Source: Clostridiales bacterium (lineage in GTDB: Bacteria > Bacillota > Clostridia > Peptostreptococcales > T1SED10-28). From it: a DNA stretch of 8,123 nucleotides. The notes beneath the pieces were generated by a model that saw only the letters and a program-made list of their open reading frames with translations, made no database searches and was not told the origin of the DNA. The DNA is taken from positions 1 to 8,123 of the forward strand of contig SLKF01000237.1 of the NCBI GenBank assembly GCA_007134725.1. The letters are read 5' to 3'. How positions within the stretch are numbered: the first letter of the stretch is position 1; each line of letters starts with the position of its first letter. Positions 7,407-8,123 of the stretch are shown one piece after another. Both the position numbers and the translations under genes were made by a program.

Positions 7407-7444
7407 ATTGCATGCAATCCTATAAAATATTTTACCATATTATA
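7407..7444 (-). promoter_or_regulatory. Candidate promoter and palindromic operator of the activase-like gene
   Basis: In the 379-nt gap before the activase-like gene the minus strand has a perfect TATAAT (7439-7444). The -35 region is poor (TGAAAA at 17-nt spacing). Just after it, where transcription would start, lie two perfect 12-bp palindromes: TAAAATATTTTA (7423-7434), which may simply reflect AT richness, and ATTGCATGCAAT (7407-7418), which contains GC and is more operator-like. Their centres are 16 bp apart, about one and a half helical turns. If the promoter is real, the leader would be about 150 nt long. The rest of the gap toward the gene (7298-7406) shows nothing recognisable. Confidence 0.35.
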
Positions 7445-7512
7445 GAATTTTTATCCCTGTTTTTTCATCTCTCATGATTTTTCACTCATACCCAAAGTTT
7501 TACTTTATAACC

Positions 7513-7549
7513 GCACCCCGATACTTTCCAGCTATGGGGATGTTTTTTT
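7513..7549 (+). terminator. Possible plus-strand hairpin followed by a T7 run
   Basis: CCCC at 7516-7519 pairs with GGGG at 7536-7539. The stem can extend inward through ATA/TAT with one bulged G, and outward with one bulged A. The plus strand then runs into ATG and seven T (7543-7549). It has the look of a modest rho-independent terminator for plus-strand RNA, but there is no plus-strand gene before it. It may instead be an accidental hairpin or a leader structure on the minus strand. Confidence 0.3.
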
Positions 7550-7604
7550 GTAACAAGGGTCCTTTTTAAGGTATATACCCTTTTTCTAATGTTTTATTGA
7601 CTTT

Positions 7605-7638
7605 AAAAACCACCGAAGATTTATAGAATCCTCGGTGG
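7605..7638 (-). terminator. Rho-independent terminator of the membrane-protein gene
   Basis: As minus-strand RNA, CCACCGAGGAUU pairs with AAUCUUCGGUGG over 12 positions (one G-U wobble) around a CUAUA loop, followed by UUUUU. It begins 25 nt after the stop codon at 7664. The plus-strand version has an A-C mismatch in the stem and no clean U run. It separates the membrane-protein gene from the activase-like gene. Confidence 0.9.
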
Positions 7639-7663
7639 CTTTGAAACTTTTATTTGATCACTT

Positions 7664-8123
7664 TTATTCTTCTTTTTTCATGTCCCGCTGCATTCGAATC
7701 CCGAACTGGCTTTGGATAATCAATAGAACACAGGCCAGCAGGATAAAAAAGTTAATGGATACTAAGGATAAGGTATCAAAATAACGTTCGTGAAAAATCA
7801 TCTCCTTATGCATGAAAAAGGCGTAACTGGAAATCCCGATACTTAAGATTCCCGCAATGGTTATGACTTCCTGTTCCTGGTAAATCCCCAAAATAAATAA
7901 AGCGATATAAATCGTAAGATAAGATAAGAGTCCCGGTGTAAATTCGATAAAAACAAATACCGTAATGAATATTCCTGCAATCCCTAAATATTTTGTGGAA
8001 TGCAGCATTTTATTTGTATAAACCAGGTAAGACATGATCAGGGCCAATCCACCCACAACCGCGATAATTAAGGCTCCGGCTATGGGGTCCCGGACACTGA
8101 GTAGATTATTTAGAAATGCTAAA
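7664..8123 (-). CDS. Polytopic membrane protein, 3' part (N-terminus outside window)
   Basis: The frame stays open to the window edge, giving 152 visible residues and a TAA at 7664-7666. An in-frame GTG at 8056 is only an internal codon: the 22 residues before it continue the same membrane segment and there is no ribosome binding site. Hydrophobic spans are visible at about residues 13-35, 45-61, 64-81, 86-104 and 117-137 of the fragment, with short polar loops (for example YQEQE at 81-85 and FMHKEMIFHERYFD at 103-116) and a short charged cytoplasmic-type tail GIRMQRDMKKEE. I do not recognise the family with certainty. The spacing and the ending QSQFGIRM recall, from memory, the multi-span membrane sensor part of some clostridial chemotaxis receptors. 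However, no signalling domain follows here, because the gene ends and a terminator comes 25 nt later. Function unknown; a membrane sensor or small integral membrane protein. Confidence 0.8.
   Translation of the reverse strand, partial: LAFLNNLLSVRDPIAGALIIAVVGGLALIMSYLVYTNKMLHSTKYLGIAGIFITVFVFIEFTPGLLSYLTIYIALFILGIYQEQEVITIAGILSIGISSYAFFMHKEMIFHERYFDTLSLVSINFFILLACVLLIIQSQFGIRMQRDMKKEE

Noticed and set aside
7298..7604. Riboswitch, T-box or small peptide gene in the gap before the activase-like gene
   Set aside because: I found no recognisable riboswitch or T-box core; the short frames present (about 11-12 codons) lack ribosome binding sites.
7664..8056. Complete 130-aa membrane protein starting at GTG 8056
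   Set aside because: The frame is open to the window edge, the upstream residues continue the membrane segment, and no ribosome binding site is seen; it is a partial gene.

Overview
The window looks like a stretch of chromosome from an anaerobic, low-to-moderate-GC Firmicute of the Clostridia. The grounds are AT-rich intergenic DNA, strong AGGAGG/GGTGA-type ribosome binding sites, compact hairpin-plus-U terminators, and above all a giant 2-hydroxyacyl-CoA dehydratase activase-type protein of a kind typical of strict anaerobes. This is an inference from gene content; no marker gene fixes the genus. All four genes read on the minus strand, so transcription runs from high to low coordinates. I see no rRNA, tRNA, CRISPR array, insertion sequence or phage gene.

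Layout in transcription order: (1) 8123-7664, the 3' part of an integral membrane protein with at least five membrane spans; its start lies outside the window and a good terminator follows it. (2) 7604-7285, an AT-rich regulatory gap with a perfect TATAAT box, two adjacent 12-bp palindromes and a hairpin followed by T7 that points the other way. (3) 7284-3022, a 1420-aa protein with two ASKHA (BadF/BcrA-type) ATPase domains, a DUF2229-type middle and an HgdB-like C-terminal part, very rich in conserved cysteines; its terminator is at 2946-2910. (4) 2712-853, a 619-aa SecA-family protein whose ATPase motifs are eroded and whose preprotein cross-linking domain is missing, while the C-terminal scaffold is well kept. 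(5) 784-1, the 5' part of a membrane-anchored tandem-PAS sensor with a TTG start; its output domain lies outside the window.

The activase-like gene and the membrane-protein gene each appear to be separate transcription units, because each is followed by its own terminator. The SecA-like gene and the PAS sensor are 68 nt apart with no hairpin between them and are probably co-transcribed, but nothing in the sequence shows a functional link.

The most unusual item is the SecA-like protein. It is an uninterrupted 619-codon reading frame, so it is being kept as a protein, yet it cannot be a normal secretion motor. A non-catalytic partner of SecYEG or of the housekeeping SecA is the simplest hypothesis. 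The activase-like protein belongs to a known but poorly understood family; its internally duplicated cysteine pairs suggest that one chain builds the bridging iron-sulfur cluster that ordinary activases build as homodimers.
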